Assembly: GCA_964019695.1 (NCBI GenBank)
Contig: OZ026515.1
Span: 140,799,549-140,863,548 of the forward strand
Reading direction: 5' to 3'
DNA: 64,000 nt
Origin: Loripinus fragilis
Taxonomy: Eukaryota; Mollusca; Bivalvia; Lucinida; Lucinidae
The notes beneath the pieces are model-generated. The model was not told the origin of the DNA. It searched no databases and worked only from the letters and a program-made list of their open reading frames with translations. A program made the translations under genes and the position numbers. Below are positions 32,586 through 44,089 of the stretch, piece by piece. The stretch's first letter is position 1; every line of letters begins with the position of its first letter.

Positions 32586-33480
32586 ATGCCAGAAAAAGAC
32601 ACACAAAAAAGGAGTAAACAATTTCATTCAGACACACGTGCAATGTGGAAGAGGTTTGATAATGATGTGAAAAGAACGACCCATATGTTTGAAGAAATAT
32701 TCATAGATCCCTTCGACAATAACAATTCATCCCTTGAACTGCACGTCTGGTGTAGTGACAACATCTGAAATTAAGGAAAGTCTAATAAAAGCCTTAGACA
32801 AAGACAGCCAAGCATCAATTAACTCCACAAAGAAGCATTTGATACAATCAGAAAACAACATGCCAATAAAAAGCTACTAAGACCCACTTCCCAAGTCCAA
32901 CATTAAAGTAATCACAGAAATGCAAAAAAAGTCCACATCCAATTCAACAGTGTAACAATCAAAGGAGAAGTAATGTATTTAAGGCTTTTTGCATTGAACA
33001 CTTTTTGAACAAGCGCCTATTCCTGTTAGTATGTTCAAGAATGACTGACTAATGATTGCATGTACATTTTTCGACTACATTCAGCTGCTAGAAAGTAAAC
33101 AGGATAAAAAAATGTTTCAGTACAGTCTGCATCTTTTTTTACTAAAATTTAAAGTAGTTGACAGGTACAAAGAGAACAACCTCAAACTTCAGACAGGTAG
33201 AAATTGGAGATACAAATGCATCCCATACAATTTACATCCAAGCTGAAATCCCTATACCAAAATAATGAAGTATTTAAGCAAGGGAAGAAAACAAAGCGAA
33301 TTGTTGCATACTACACTAACCACAAGTTTTACATGTGATATAGAAAATGCTGATGAAGTACTGAATGGAGGTTAACCGCATACCCCAGTGGCGGACTGAA
33401 AGATAATGCCTTTGCCATTACAAAGCACAACACATAAGATCTACCCCTGCAATCAGACTGGGAAGAAATAGACACAATTA
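32586..33480 (+). pseudogene. Decayed relic of an uncharacterised repetitive gene family
   Basis: Fragments in shifting frames read HSDTRAMWKRFDNDVK...EEIFIDPFDNNN, then TTSEIKESLIKALDKDSQASIN, then DPLPKSNIKVITEMQKKS. The order recalls, from memory, an uncharacterised family found in many copies in bivalve genomes (DPF motif, a 'sEI..aL..a' segment, then 'F.DPl.kS.I.tF..M.K'). Stops and frameshifts occur every 30-60 codons, so this is not an expressed protein. Function is unknown, and the family assignment should be treated as tentative. The 5' and 3' limits are approximate. Confidence 0.4.
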
Positions 33481-33529
33481 ATGACCCTTCTTGCAGCCAT
33501 TGCATCAAAATATGGTGCCAGTAAGATCA

Positions 33530-33736
33530 TTGTTTTGTTTGTTTGATTTGATTCTAAATGTCCCATCAACAATCTTTCAGTTAATTAGGGACGGGTCTTT
33601 CTGGGTTGAACCAGTACTGAGCTTGGATAAATGTGTCTTGCTCAAGGACCACAACGCAGTGACGCCGGTGAGGCTGGAACCTGCGGCCCATCGGTCTCGA
33701 GTCAAGCACTCTACCACTGAGCCACTGCGGTCCCTA
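33530..33736 (-). mobile_element. tRNA-derived SINE, copy 1
   Basis: On the minus strand: tRNA-like head with A box (TGGCTCAGTGG) and B-box region (altered here to GGTTCCAGCC), a conserved body ('gtccttgagcaagacacatttatcc'), and a tail of AAAC repeats. Colinear with copies at 42,384-42,588 and 58,232-58,441. No clear target-site duplication is visible for this copy. Confidence 0.85.
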
Positions 33737-33774
33737 ACAGTCCACATGGTGACACAGTGTTTGTTAATTGACTT

Positions 33775-34180
33775 GGTTGTTTCCCTTTGATGATAAGTTT
33801 GCATAAGTTAGGAAGCCTCTATGCGAGCTTGGTGTCTTTAAAACAGCAGAATCTAGGTTGAAGATTTGGTCAGTAAACTTTATTTAAGTCCCCGAATGGC
33901 TTAGTATATAGTCTGTTCTAAGACAGTTGTTCTGCTTTTGTTGAGTCATTGTTTGTTGTTGCTACCGCTGTTTGTTGGGGTTTATTGTTGTTTTGCAGTA
34001 GCTTTTTGTCCTTTCTAGTTTTGCAATTATATCCTAGGGGAAGACGGAACTGGGTGCTTTGGTGTGTTCTGAATTTCGTGTCGCTAGTGTTCTTTGGATC
34101 TTTCTGGTCGTGCCATGAGTTGGTCTGTCATATGTGGATGTGGCATTTCCTGGTCATACTCACTTACCTTTTAGTTTTCC
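33775..34180 (+). mobile_element. Retroelement family B, copy B6, 3' UTR
   Basis: From 'ttgtttccctttgatgat' to the terminus 'ggcatttcctggtcatactc'+'acttacctttt'. The 94-codon frame 33,949-34,233 is UTR translated in passing. Confidence 0.75.
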
Positions 34181-35204
34181 TGTTGCATCACAGGCCAAAA
34201 TTTTTGCGAGATAGATATTCGTTTTTACGATGAACAGGAACATGGGTCGATTTGAAACATTTTATTCCTGTGCATGAGCTCTTTCACAATAGCAAAGAAC
34301 AACATAATATATTGATGTGTTTCTATCGTTTGACAAGCTGTGACACTTGCAATGCCTTTTTATGGATTAGGAAAGAAGTTAGCACATAAAGTGATGTGCA
34401 GAATGCCAAAATCTTGCAACAATTATGTGAGCAACCGGACTGCGCTAAATTTGTAGTGTTACTGTATGGCAAAACGCAATGCAATTCACTATAATGAAAT
34501 CAGAAATGAGGAAGCGATGTAGAAAGTACCACCAAAACGCTACCACCGGAAAGATAATAGCTTTACACTGCATGTTATGAGTTGTTCTTATCAGTTACAT
34601 GTACTTATCTTGAAGACTTGTCGATTGTCTTGCAACTGCAGAGTTTGGATATGAATCCTATGATGAAGCACATGGCAGAATGGCATTGAGGCCGCTAATG
34701 ATGAGCCAGTCCGCTACACCCCACTAGTTGTTGAACGATTTATTATGTAGATTTTCCATTATGAGTATATGCTCTTCCTTCTGTAATGAACAGATTTGTA
34801 CAACCTTAAAAATGTGTTTGTGTGCAATGTAGCAGTACCACCGGAAGGAAAACTGTCTGAATATTTCCTCTTTTTTGTCTTGTAAAGATGTTGCCAAACT
34901 GGACGCTGAATCTGATAAATCAGTGAGTGTGTTACGCCATGACGCATAAACTTTGACTCGTTTTAATGGAACTAGTCATTCAAATGTCATTTATAATTAT
35001 ATACTGAATATAAAAAAGAAAATAGTTTAATACTTGCCTGACACATGTTGATATACTTTATGCAAAAGTTGGAACGTTTCCGTCAATGTCCTTGGCAAAA
35101 ATTCTTCCCACATATTACATTATTAATTTCTGATAAGGATTTTGCTAAATGAATGAACCGTAAATGTATCATCCATTATTTTGTGATGATTTTATTTTGA
35201 GCAG
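34181..35204. other. Non-coding stretch, nothing recognised
   Basis: No exon, TIR or hairpin supported. Confidence 0.4.
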
Positions 35205-36230
35205 GAGCTTCCCAAATGGCATTTGATAACATTTTAACTAGTTTTCAATAATAAATGTACTTAAAGAGATCATTTGACTAAAAAAAAGTCAGCAAAATCA
35301 TGAGTTTTGTGCCATAATGTACTTAATAACCTTTTGTCATCACTGCATTTGGATTTATTTGCACCTCATATATTACTGAAAATATTTTAGCACCCTAATT
35401 TGTCATTTAGAGTTCATATTATACAAACTTTAACCATAGTTTTGATCACTGGTTTAAATGGATTTTTATCAGTAAAGTTATTTAATTTTATGGGTACCCT
35501 TCTTGAAAGACTACATATGGAAGGAGCATCATGCACCTTTTGCTTACCAGATGTCAGTAACAGCCATTTGTTAACATTCTTTACTTGTATTCAATACATT
35601 TATACCAAAAGAGATCATTTGCCAGAAAATATTCTACAAAATCATGGGTTTTCGTGACTAATGTACTTCATGACCTCTGCCATCGGTGTATTTGGACTAA
35701 TATGAACCTTACATATGTTTAATGATATTCTAGCACCCTCATGTATCATTTAGTGTTCATATTATGCCGACCTCAGCAATGCTTTTGATCATTGGTTCAA
35801 ATTGATTTTTATCATCAAAGTTATTACCTGTATGGATACCCTTTTGGGTGGGCCATACATTTTTTAGCTCCAATAAATGATAATTATATTATGCACTGTT
35901 TGCTTCCCAGATGTCATAGACACTATTTAAACTTGTTTTCAATACATTTTTACCTAAGGAGGATCATTTGTAAAAAAGAATTCTAGAAAATCATGGGTTT
36001 TCGTGACTATTGTACCTAATGAACTTTCACCGTCAGTGTATTTGGACTTGTTTGCATATCATGTATGATGTAAAGTATTTCTAGCATTCTTCTGTATCAT
36101 TTAGCTTGCATTTTATACCAACGTTAGCAATGTTTTTTATCTCTGGTTTAAATTAAGTTTTATAAGTAAAGTTATTTATTTGTATGGGTGCCCTTTTTTA
36201 ATGACTCGTAAAATATAACGCCCCAACATA
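35205..36230 (+). repeat. Tandem repeat array, about 345-bp unit, three units
   Basis: The landmark 'ctagcaccct...cATTTAG.gttcata' recurs at about 35,390, 35,732 and 36,090, with 'gatcattt', 'aaatcatgggttttcgtgac' and 'tgtatttggact' at fixed offsets between. Units have diverged by substitutions and small indels. Satellite-like; no coding content. Confidence 0.8.
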
Positions 36231-36269
36231 CTGAGGTGGCATCATGCATTTTTTAATTCAGGTGACTCT

Positions 36270-36365
36270 TAGCTTTAATTTGATGTATGTTGCTGCTTGT
36301 TACCCTGTGGGGACCACCATCTCGAAAACTAGCTCACTTTTTACTGCTTTACTGCAGCACTAACT
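36270..36365 (+). repeat. Dispersed repeat K, copy 2
   Basis: Inverted relative to 31,131-31,230; shares 'agctttaatttgatgtatg' and 'cttgttaccctgtggggacc'. Confidence 0.6.
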
Positions 36366-36417
36366 GTTGGACATAACAGTTAGTTAATTTGATTTGATTG
36401 CTTTTCTTTGATGATAC

Positions 36418-36648
36418 ACTGAGAGGACTAGAAACTTAAGTTTTGTTTTAAGTAAAAAAAATGATTTTACCCTCCTCCGCATTGTAAAATGGACATTGAA
36501 GGGTGGCCTATATCTATTAATGTCAGCAGCTATTATGTGAATTAAGTCTGTTAAGAATGGCAGATTTCATAGAAGGAATTATATTTGATATATGACTTTT
36601 TACCCAGACAAATTTAAAGCAAAACTTAAGTTTTTAGTTCCTCTCAGT
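36418..36648. mobile_element. MITE with about 28-bp TIRs
   Basis: The left end ACTGAGAGGACTAGAAACTT plus AAGTTTTG (from 36418) matches the reverse complement of the right end (36620-36648) with about two differences. The 231-bp interior has no ORF. Target duplication not clear. It abuts repeat C copy 3. Confidence 0.75.
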
Positions 36649-36651
36649 ATA

Positions 36652-36975
36652 ATTGAGAGTCTTTTGATATCAAGTTTACCAGACAAGGCTTCGAGAACGC
36701 TTATTGAATTGCGAGGCTCGTCGAGCGATTCAACATGTGTTCTATAAGCCGAGCTTGGTAAACCGCGACCCTGATGTTCTATTTATCAGTTTACAAGTTG
36801 GTTCACTCTACAAACTAGCGATTATGACGTATTTATCTATGTTCGTGAGTAGTAATGGGCCATTACTACTTTCGTGACGATCATTTTCATTGACGACGTC
36901 ATTAAAAACTGCAACGTCATGATGGCCTGATAAGGGCACATGCAGCGTTTATCAGGTCAACGTGCACCAATGCAG
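36652..36975 (-). repeat. Fold-back repeat C, copy 3
   Basis: Reverse-oriented relative to 8,205-8,570. Hairpin arms start GTCTTTTGATATCAAGTTTA at 36,659. A second short palindrome GTAGTAATGG-GCCATTACTAC lies at about 36,850. Ends near 'cctgataagggcacatgcag'. Confidence 0.65.
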
Positions 36976-37567
36976 TATATATGAGCATGGTAAATTGAAT
37001 CATTTAGGAAGCCTCTTTGCGAGATAAAATGTATGTAATAAAGCAGAAACAGAATCCAGGTGAAGATTATGTCAATTAAACGTATTAAGGTAACTACCCA
37101 TAGCAATAACCGTAACTCTGAATCATCAAGGGAGGTAATACTTGGTAGCGTTCGATTATGACAAAGTGTGATTTTACGCAACTATGATATGTTTTCTACA
37201 GACAGTAATGCCCGTTACACTGCACGTTGGTAATCTGAAAGTGATTGATATCACATTAAAAATGCAAACAAAATTTTAAGTATAATGAACAACAAAAGTT
37301 GGCATTTTTACGGATACTAAACGATGGACGCTCAGCTCTGTGAGAAGAAAAAAATCAGTCAGTGTAATGGAACACGCATTAAACCAGGGAAATGTCAGTC
37401 GACTGTTCGCGGTTTTTTGACAGTCCACAACAACAATGATGATATAACTATCTGTATATAGATCTATATTTGATTTTCTCGTTTTATTTTACCTGCATTA
37501 AAATTTCACCAAGTCAAACTTTCTCGTCACGTTCTCTAGCGTCTACTTTGAACCTGACGTGCGATAA
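36976..37567. other. Non-coding stretch with family B scrap
   Basis: About 37,000-37,075 ('ggaagcctctttgcgagat...agaatccaggtgaagatt') is a fragment of the family B 3' UTR. Otherwise nothing recognised. Confidence 0.4.
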
Positions 37568-37593
37568 TGACGTCACTTGCTCTTATGACGTCA
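37568..37593. promoter_or_regulatory. Twin palindromic CRE-like sites
   Basis: Two exact TGACGTCA octamers at 37568-37575 and 37586-37593, the consensus bound by CREB/ATF-type bZIP factors. No promoter or exon is visible next to them, so function is unproven. Confidence 0.3.
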
Positions 37594-38254
37594 TCATGCG
37601 TAAACGACAAGTATTGAACTTGACTTTGACGTTGAAAGTCCCTCGCCTAAACAATTTGCCTTATGTCAAATGTGTTCCAATATTTAGTTACAAGGGCTAT
37701 CTTGGACTAAGGTTGACCCAAGTATAGTCGTGAGTCTAAATTATAGTTTTACTAAAGGTATGCGAGGAATTCTGCCATCGGGGTCTGCAAACAACAAAAG
37801 CACAGACCAGCTTGCGCATCCGAGCAGTCTGATCAGCGCCTTTGCTATTCTCAAATTGAATAGTATCGTATTTAAACTTGCTCCAAGCGAGACTTCACTA
37901 TTTCTATCTAGTCTCTGTGGCTGAGAATGCTGGTTTTTGGTATGATCTTATCGGAAACCCTGAAGACAGGTTTTGTCGCATCGATGCTCATATATGCATT
38001 TATATTCATGTAAATGCGGACCCAATCCACAAACCCGTTTCATGCGATATGCATATAGAAAATGTCTACCCCTCTAGACTACTCGTGGCCAATTCCGCCC
38101 ATGACCAACGCCGACGGGATCCGTACCAAAGATAATACCCCCTCCCCCTCCGCGCCACTGAATATCCCCTTCAGTAGCGGGAAGGGTGTGGGCATAAAAA
38201 GAACCTTTCTCATATAAATGCGGGTCCAACCAAAGCATAGGTAAGTTATAGATA
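37594..38254. other. Non-coding stretch, one isolated donor-like site
   Basis: A consensus GTAAGT occurs at about 38,239 after 'aaccaaagcatag', but no convincing open frame leads into it. MITE debris ('gaccagcttgcgcatccgagcagtctgatcagc') is at about 37,805-37,840. Confidence 0.35.
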
Positions 38255-38335
38255 CTCAGTGAGACGGTTCTTTTGAGCACCCAAGGCAAATATAAAAATA
38301 ATGAGCAATAAAATATTTACAATTTTACGCTAAAT
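38255..38335. repeat. Fold-back MITE family E fragment
   Basis: 'tgagacggttcttttgagca' in reverse orientation relative to the tRNA-unit copies. Confidence 0.45.
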
Positions 38336-40115
38336 TTTTTGCTAATCTCCAAATATACTCTACATTTGACATGTTTCAACCGAAAGATGTCCGTTAAGGG
38401 ATATATAGATCTAATAGAAATAAACCTCCTCTGGTCAAGTGTTAAGGTCTGGCCTTGCTTCGCGATCGGACATTAGTATGGCGCCCGAGGCCGCAACAAA
38501 GGTTTAAAAACATTTCAAATTTTTGAATGAGTACATGTAGTATATGCATCGATCAATTGAAGCGATGCATATTAAAACAGCACATTTTTCACCTAAATTA
38601 GACATGCAGAGTTACTCCGTGACCTTGAAAAACGGTAAATGTCCCCAAATCATTACATCTCTATCCTAATGATGTATCTATGCAAATTTGGTCAAAATAT
38701 ATCAACTAGGTGTTCAGACAAAATGCAGATAAGTTTCTTTTTACTGTGGGTGGGGTATTTTGGTATCGTTTTTGGCATTGAAAAGTCTTCTCATATATGC
38801 ATATAAATGTTCCAAACATTTGGAATACATATAATTTCATTTGGCAGTTCACAGTGAGATCTTTCAATCAATAGTGTTTGGTTCGTAAGGTTTAAACATG
38901 CTTAGAAATAAGAAAAGCCTGCTTAGTTCATTATTTTGCAGTTAAGGGGGTAGGGATAATTATTTGGTAATATCTCACTAATTAGACGGTGATTTTTTTT
39001 AAAAATCTGTCATAATGCATCTTATATAACGATCACTTTCCTAAAAAAAATAGAAAAATTTATTTTTTTAAAGTATGTTTAAATATTGAATAATCAGTCA
39101 GTAATTGCTAAAAACGAATGTATAAATATCGGTGAATGCTGGGTTGAAAGCGTGATATGAAGAAAAATACTTGCATAGCTGCAAAAAAATGGTTTGAGAA
39201 AAAGTTCTTAATTATTAATGGCTTCGCATGCTTGTTTGAAATAACGATTTTCAAATATAAAATTGAGTTACAGAATATTTTACTTGTCTTAATGAGTTTC
39301 CAAAAAGCTGCGTAAAAAAGCCAACACAGGCCATATAATAAAAAACTGTAACTTTTGAACTGGACGGTAGATTTTCTTTAAAATACGTCATTTTTCTTAT
39401 AATATGATATACTACAGAATATCAAAAAATGAAAAAAATCTATTTTTTGGAAAAAAAAATCGCCCAGGTGTGGGCAGTGACCTTAAGAACTGCCAATGTG
39501 TAGAAAGTCTCCAGTTGTACCTCTAATCTCCATCTTCATTTCAAAACATCCTAAACTGCTTCAGTCTGTTTCTTCTGTTTTGTATTTGCTATATCAATTA
39601 ATAGGGTTCGCAGTGCTCCTTTAACTTGTTTATGTAAATAAAATACATATAACAAAGTCATACCATATCAAGCAGATTCAAGAACTTTATTCTGGCTAAA
39701 ATCCATCTGTATACTCAAGATTGTACATTTTGGCATTTACAACAAATGGGCAGAAGGAGAAATATAACAGCCACCTCTAATGCATATGCATTTCACCACA
39801 TATAGTCACACAAACCATGGTATAACTACTACTTGCACTTCAGTTTTTACTATGTAAATATGGTAACATTTGGTATACTATTCATAACAATAGTATCATT
39901 ACTTTTTAATCAAGGTTGTATATCTAAAGTGACACATTTCTGTTATTATTGATTAAACTGCTTTCATACTATGTTCAGCTGTTTATTTCAACAAACGGTC
40001 TTCTTAGCTGAAACGTGTCAAACATCGATATTTAATATTTATCTCTGTCCCCTGTGACCAATTCTACCATCTAGTGCCTCCAGTGAGAAAAATAATATTT
40101 AGCAAGGTGAGAAGA
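38336..40115. other. AT-rich non-coding stretch
   Basis: No gene. Two segments about 385 bp apart (about 38,980-39,060 and 39,360-39,460) share 'gacggt(a/g)...tttttttaaaa', 'gtcat', 'tataa' and a run of A-rich sequence, suggesting a decayed direct duplication. Confidence 0.4.
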
Positions 40116-40490
40116 TTAAAGCTGCATACTCTGTAACTATGAACATTTTTCGAAAAATTTTATTTTCTTTTTAAATCATTTGTAAAAGTAGAATTAAGCT
40201 ATGTTTTCACAATAAAAATGTTCAGTACAGCTGAAAACTGCATGAAAAAGTGAATTATCTTATCAAATAGGTGTACTTTTCTCTTGTTGGTAATTATTTG
40301 CGTCCCTCCAATAATTATAGACCGTTGAATTTTAACATAAATGCAGTTGTTTTGATAGTGATAACTTGTTAAGATTTACGAAAATGGTAAAATGTTCACC
40401 TGAATTTGAGTATTTTTACTGCGTTCTTGAAAAATAAAAACATTATTTTTAAAATTAGCAGATCAAAAGTTACAGACTATGCAGCTTTAA
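40116..40490. mobile_element. MITE with TTAA duplication and 19-bp TIRs
   Basis: TTAA (40116-40119) then AGCTGCATACTCTGTAACT; at the right end AGTTACAGACTATGCAGCT then TTAA (40487-40490). The 19-bp TIRs differ at one base. A TTAA target duplication is the piggyBac signature, though the AGCTGC start is not the classical CCC terminus. No ORF in 375 bp. Confidence 0.75.
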
Positions 40491-40634
40491 CCCTCTCTTT
40501 CTGGATATCATTGAAACAGTTAACTAGCATATGAAAGCAAAAAAACTACTTAGCCTGGCGAAGGGTATAATAAACAAAAAGTTTGAGTGTACAAATGTTA
40601 ATATTTTCTTATTCATCACTTTCAGCATGTGTCT

Positions 40635-40695
40635 TATTTAGACGGTTCTTTTGAGTATAACAAAATCATAATAAGTTTTGATTGAAAAATAAAGA
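40635..40695. repeat. Fold-back MITE family E scrap
   Basis: 'tagacggttcttttgagta' matches the E core. Confidence 0.35.
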
Positions 40696-40845
40696 AATTT
40701 GTTGTTAATTACACACTATTATCTAGAGGCTTTGGACTTCGGGTTCTGTGAACGTCGTACTCTCTATATCTCCTGAACCATTGCAAAGAGATCCAGAGCA
40801 AAGATGATTCTTGTTCAGCTGCTTCGCAGGGGCCACAGAACACGT

Positions 40846-40947
40846 AATAGTTATACCATGGGTTGTCCGCCTGTACGTGGAGATAATCCACGAGCTTTAG
40901 CGAGTGGATTATCTTACGTACAGGGGGACAAATATGGTATAACTATT
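40846..40947. mobile_element. Fold-back element with about 44-bp arms
   Basis: AATAGTTATACCATGGGTTG... (40846-40891) is complementary, with about six mismatches, to 40904-40947 (...ATGGTATAACTATT). A 12-nt loop separates the arms. No ORF. Confidence 0.75.
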
Positions 40948-42371
40948 TTTTACTACCTACATCAGTGTAGACCTTGCACATCATGAGATATTTCGTGCTA
41001 AAGTTGGTAAGGGTGGTATAAATACACATCATGCTTGTCTGTTTCCAAGTTAGCATGTAAAAGCGTGCTTCTATTGGCCCGCCAGCGAATCACCATTTAA
41101 ACGGCGTTTCTTTGTCCTGCCGATAGTGTTCCAAGAATGTATTTTTGCATGGTTCATAGCTAATGAGCATGGCTTCTAAAACGTTTTTACATACATGCCC
41201 ATTTCAGAAAGACGCATGCAGAGCTCATTCATGGAGGTCAAAGGTCACAAATGTTGCATTTGTGTATATGCTTCCTACATTGTAGTTATTATTATCATTG
41301 ACCAAAATTGTTCATGTGGACTATCTTTTTATCACTCAGTGTTTCCTTTGTCACCTGCTAGAGACGCACAAGTTGACCTTTAACCCTGAGAACATTGAAA
41401 ATGTTCGTTTACTTATGCAGCGCGATTCGATTTAGTAAAGCTGCTAAACGTAGCAATGTCCTATTATATTCATACATCCCTAGACACTAGACAACCACAG
41501 CTTTAAACATCGATAATCATTGTAGTCCTGCAATAACAGAGCAAACGTTATATACGGTATATGCACCTTCAATTGACCATGCCATTAGAGACTTGACGTT
41601 ATAAAAATAAATAGTCGAAGGAGTGTCAAAATGATACATCTGTCAGACCGTCTGTCTGTCCGTCGATTACGCAATGAGTGTTGCACGTGTTTTCTTCATA
41701 GAACCAAGATGTACATGGGGTTTGGACATTATCGTCAAATTATCTTTTGTCAATTTGCAAGGTTTGTCATTTTCAGCATCACACTTTCCAATCTATAACA
41801 CAGTGGATACTTTCCTCGTGCAGCTTCATATTAACATTCCTCAATTTTTGTACTTTCTGAACTTATTTGTTTTCATTCATGTGTATGTTATTAGTTGGTG
41901 CATTATCCGGGTAGTGGACGGTGATACGATCCTGCCTTTTATGAAACATTTTTACACATCTTATGTAGTATTTTACCTGATCCTGGATTTTTTTCGGCCA
42001 AATGTCGTCCTGGACCTTCTTTTCCATAAATCCCGCCCAAACACTAAGTATCTGCATTATATTTGTTTTTAATTTCTTCATTACCGGTACTGACATCCTG
42101 GTGCTGCGCGTATGATATTGAAAATTGTGTTGATATTTCTGTAAAAATCGCAGTGTTGTTTTTTGTTGTGTTGTTCTGTATTTTTTCCTGATTTTGGTGC
42201 GTGCCTGTTGTAAGTGTTTAAATTTGTTCTAGTACTTTTTCATCTTATTTCACAACTTCTATACCTCAAAGTTCATGTACCGCTTAGTCAGAAATGTAGG
42301 ACATACACGAGGATATGCATTTAGATGCGTAAGTAGATCTGAAACCGACATTTAAACTAATTTGCTGCTGC
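40948..42371. other. Non-coding stretch with two overlapping open frames
   Basis: A fold-back J core lies at about 41,072-41,140. A 132-codon plus frame (41,674-42,072) is hydrophobic and low-complexity, and a 77-codon minus frame (41,863-42,096) is lysine-rich (...EKKVQDDIWPKKIQDQVK...). Neither is recognised. The minus frame looks more protein-like but has no splice or family support. Confidence 0.35.
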
Positions 42372-42383
42372 GGTATGTATTAA

Positions 42384-42588
42384 TTGTTTGTTTGTTTGAT
42401 TCGACTCTTTATGTCCCATCAACAATATTTCAGTTAAACAGGGACGGGGCTTCCTGGGTTGAACCAGTACTAAGCTAGGATAAATGTGTCTTGCTCAAGG
42501 ACCGCAACGCAGTGACGCCGGTGAGGCTCGAACCCGCGGCCCCTCGGACTCGAGTCAAGCACTATACCACTGAGCCACTGCGCTCCCG
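42384..42588 (-). mobile_element. tRNA-derived SINE, copy 2, with 12-bp target duplication
   Basis: Minus strand: A box TGGCTCAGTGG, B box GGTTCGAGCC, conserved body and AAAC-repeat tail. A 12-bp direct repeat GGTATGTATTAA flanks it exactly (42372-42383 and 42589-42600), the target-site duplication of LINE-mediated insertion. The head resembles a tRNA-like promoter; the parent tRNA is not identified. Confidence 0.92.
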
Positions 42589-42832
42589 GGTATGTATTAA
42601 AACTTTTCCCCATACATAATAATAAATATTATTTTTCTCTCTGGAGACACTAGATGGTGGAATTGGTGACAGGGGACAGAGATAAATACCAACTATCGAA
42701 TAAGCATGGCCTTGTCCATTTTGTATTTTAAAGGGTTATAGGTTTAAACTTCTAAATTTTGGTGCACTTCTTTATCTGAAAATGGTGTTTATCTTAACAA
42801 AAAAACAGTGGAGAGCCTGGCGGCATTTCATC

Positions 42833-43350
42833 TGGGTTTTCTGCTTTGGCTGTTGTCAGACCCACCGGGATTTACCTGTTGGATTTCTTTTGCTCCGGTA
42901 GTTCAGTTTTATTTACTGTTGAGTCCTTATCTTTGCTTTATCTCCTTTTTATATCTTGATTTCTATGTTCTAGGGGATTATGCTATAATAATTTAGGGAT
43001 ATTTAATGCAAACCAAACATCTATTTGTCTTGATCCACATCTGAAATAAGGGTGAGGTTGGCGCACCGTGAAACCGGTTTAAGCCCTCCAGTAAAATATT
43101 TTACTGACTGCTCCTAGGTTCTGACTGACTGTTTTGGATCATTTATGCTATTTCTGTCATTTTTTGCTATTCTTTCGTGCGCGCCTTTTTATTGATGCCT
43201 TGTGGTCATCTGCTGGGAAAGGGCTGACCTCTTGGCTTGTTTGTGATGTCTAACAGTGAAGTTGTCACTTTCCCATTGGTATCGTGGGTCAAGTGTGGTG
43301 CATGATTGTATCAATTCCTGATATTTGCCCTCTCTCTTACTTTAACTATT
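42833..43350 (+). mobile_element. Retroelement family A, copy A5
   Basis: 3' UTR from 'gctttggctgttgtcagacc' to 'ctgatatttgccctctctcttac'. More diverged than A4 and A9. Its left edge joins D-type MITE sequence (42,720-42,830). Confidence 0.8.
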
Positions 43351-43412
43351 TATCAAATTACCTGTTTACCGGTATCTAGAATAAAAATTGGTACTGTTAA
43401 ACATGTTTAAGA

Positions 43413-43662
43413 CATTCAGTATTTTTGCTGACCATTCCAAGGCGGTGTTTTCGTGGAACATTTAAGTTACTTTTTGTCTTTGTTATACTGTCTTGTCTAT
43501 TCCTTGCAGCCTTGTGATATACTGCTGGGAAAGGGTTGACCTCTTGGCTCTCTTGTGTGTGATGTTTGTTGTGTTTTTGTTACTTTCCCTCGCGGTATCC
43601 TGGGTCAGGTGTGGTACTTGATTGTATCGATTCCTGATCTTTGCCTTCTTCCTTACTTTTTT
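43413..43662 (+). mobile_element. Retroelement family A, copy A6, 3'-end fragment
   Basis: 'tttttgctgaccattccaaggcggt' to 'tgatctttgccttcttcctt'. Diverged subfamily. Confidence 0.75.
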
Positions 43663-43679
43663 AATGTGTTTTGTATGCT

Positions 43680-44035
43680 CAACTATTATAACATATCATT
43701 GCAAATCATAAAGATATACAATATTATCTATCGCTCACAGAATATAAATAAATTTACTGATAAGAAGGGTGAAAGTAAATCAAGAACAGGCCTCGAGGTT
43801 ATAAAACTTTTTTTATACTTTCTTGTCTGTTACTTGCAGCCTTGTGATATACTGCTGGGAAAGAGTTGACCTCTTTGCTCTCGTATATCATTGCAAAACA
43901 TAAAGTTGTACAATATGAATCTCTCGCTCGCAGAATAGAAATAAATTTACTCAGAAGAAGGGTGAAATTAAAAGAAAAAGAAAAAGAACAGGCCCGAGGT
44001 TATAAAACTGTTTTAATTCTCAACTGAGCTGAGCA
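43680..44035 (+). repeat. Two-unit tandem duplication including family A sequence
   Basis: 'atcattgcaaatcataaag...gcctcgaggttataaaact' (43,695-43,810) recurs as 'atcattgcaaaacataaag...gcccgaggttataaaact' (43,887-44,010). Between them is a 70-bp piece of family A UTR ('cttgtgatatactgctgggaaag'). Confidence 0.7.
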
Positions 44036-44059
44036 CGAAATTTATCCTGCTCATAATTG

Positions 44060-44089
44060 TTAAAATGCCAACAATTGTTGGCATTTTAA
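44060..44089. repeat. Perfect 30-bp palindrome
   Basis: Centred on CAATTG, 15-bp arms (TTAAAATGCCAACAA and its complement) with no spacer. Confidence 0.9.

Noticed and set aside
41674..42072. 132-codon hydrophobic plus-strand frame
   Set aside because: Aromatic and low complexity, no recognisable family, and a competing open frame on the other strand; composition is as expected from AT-rich DNA.
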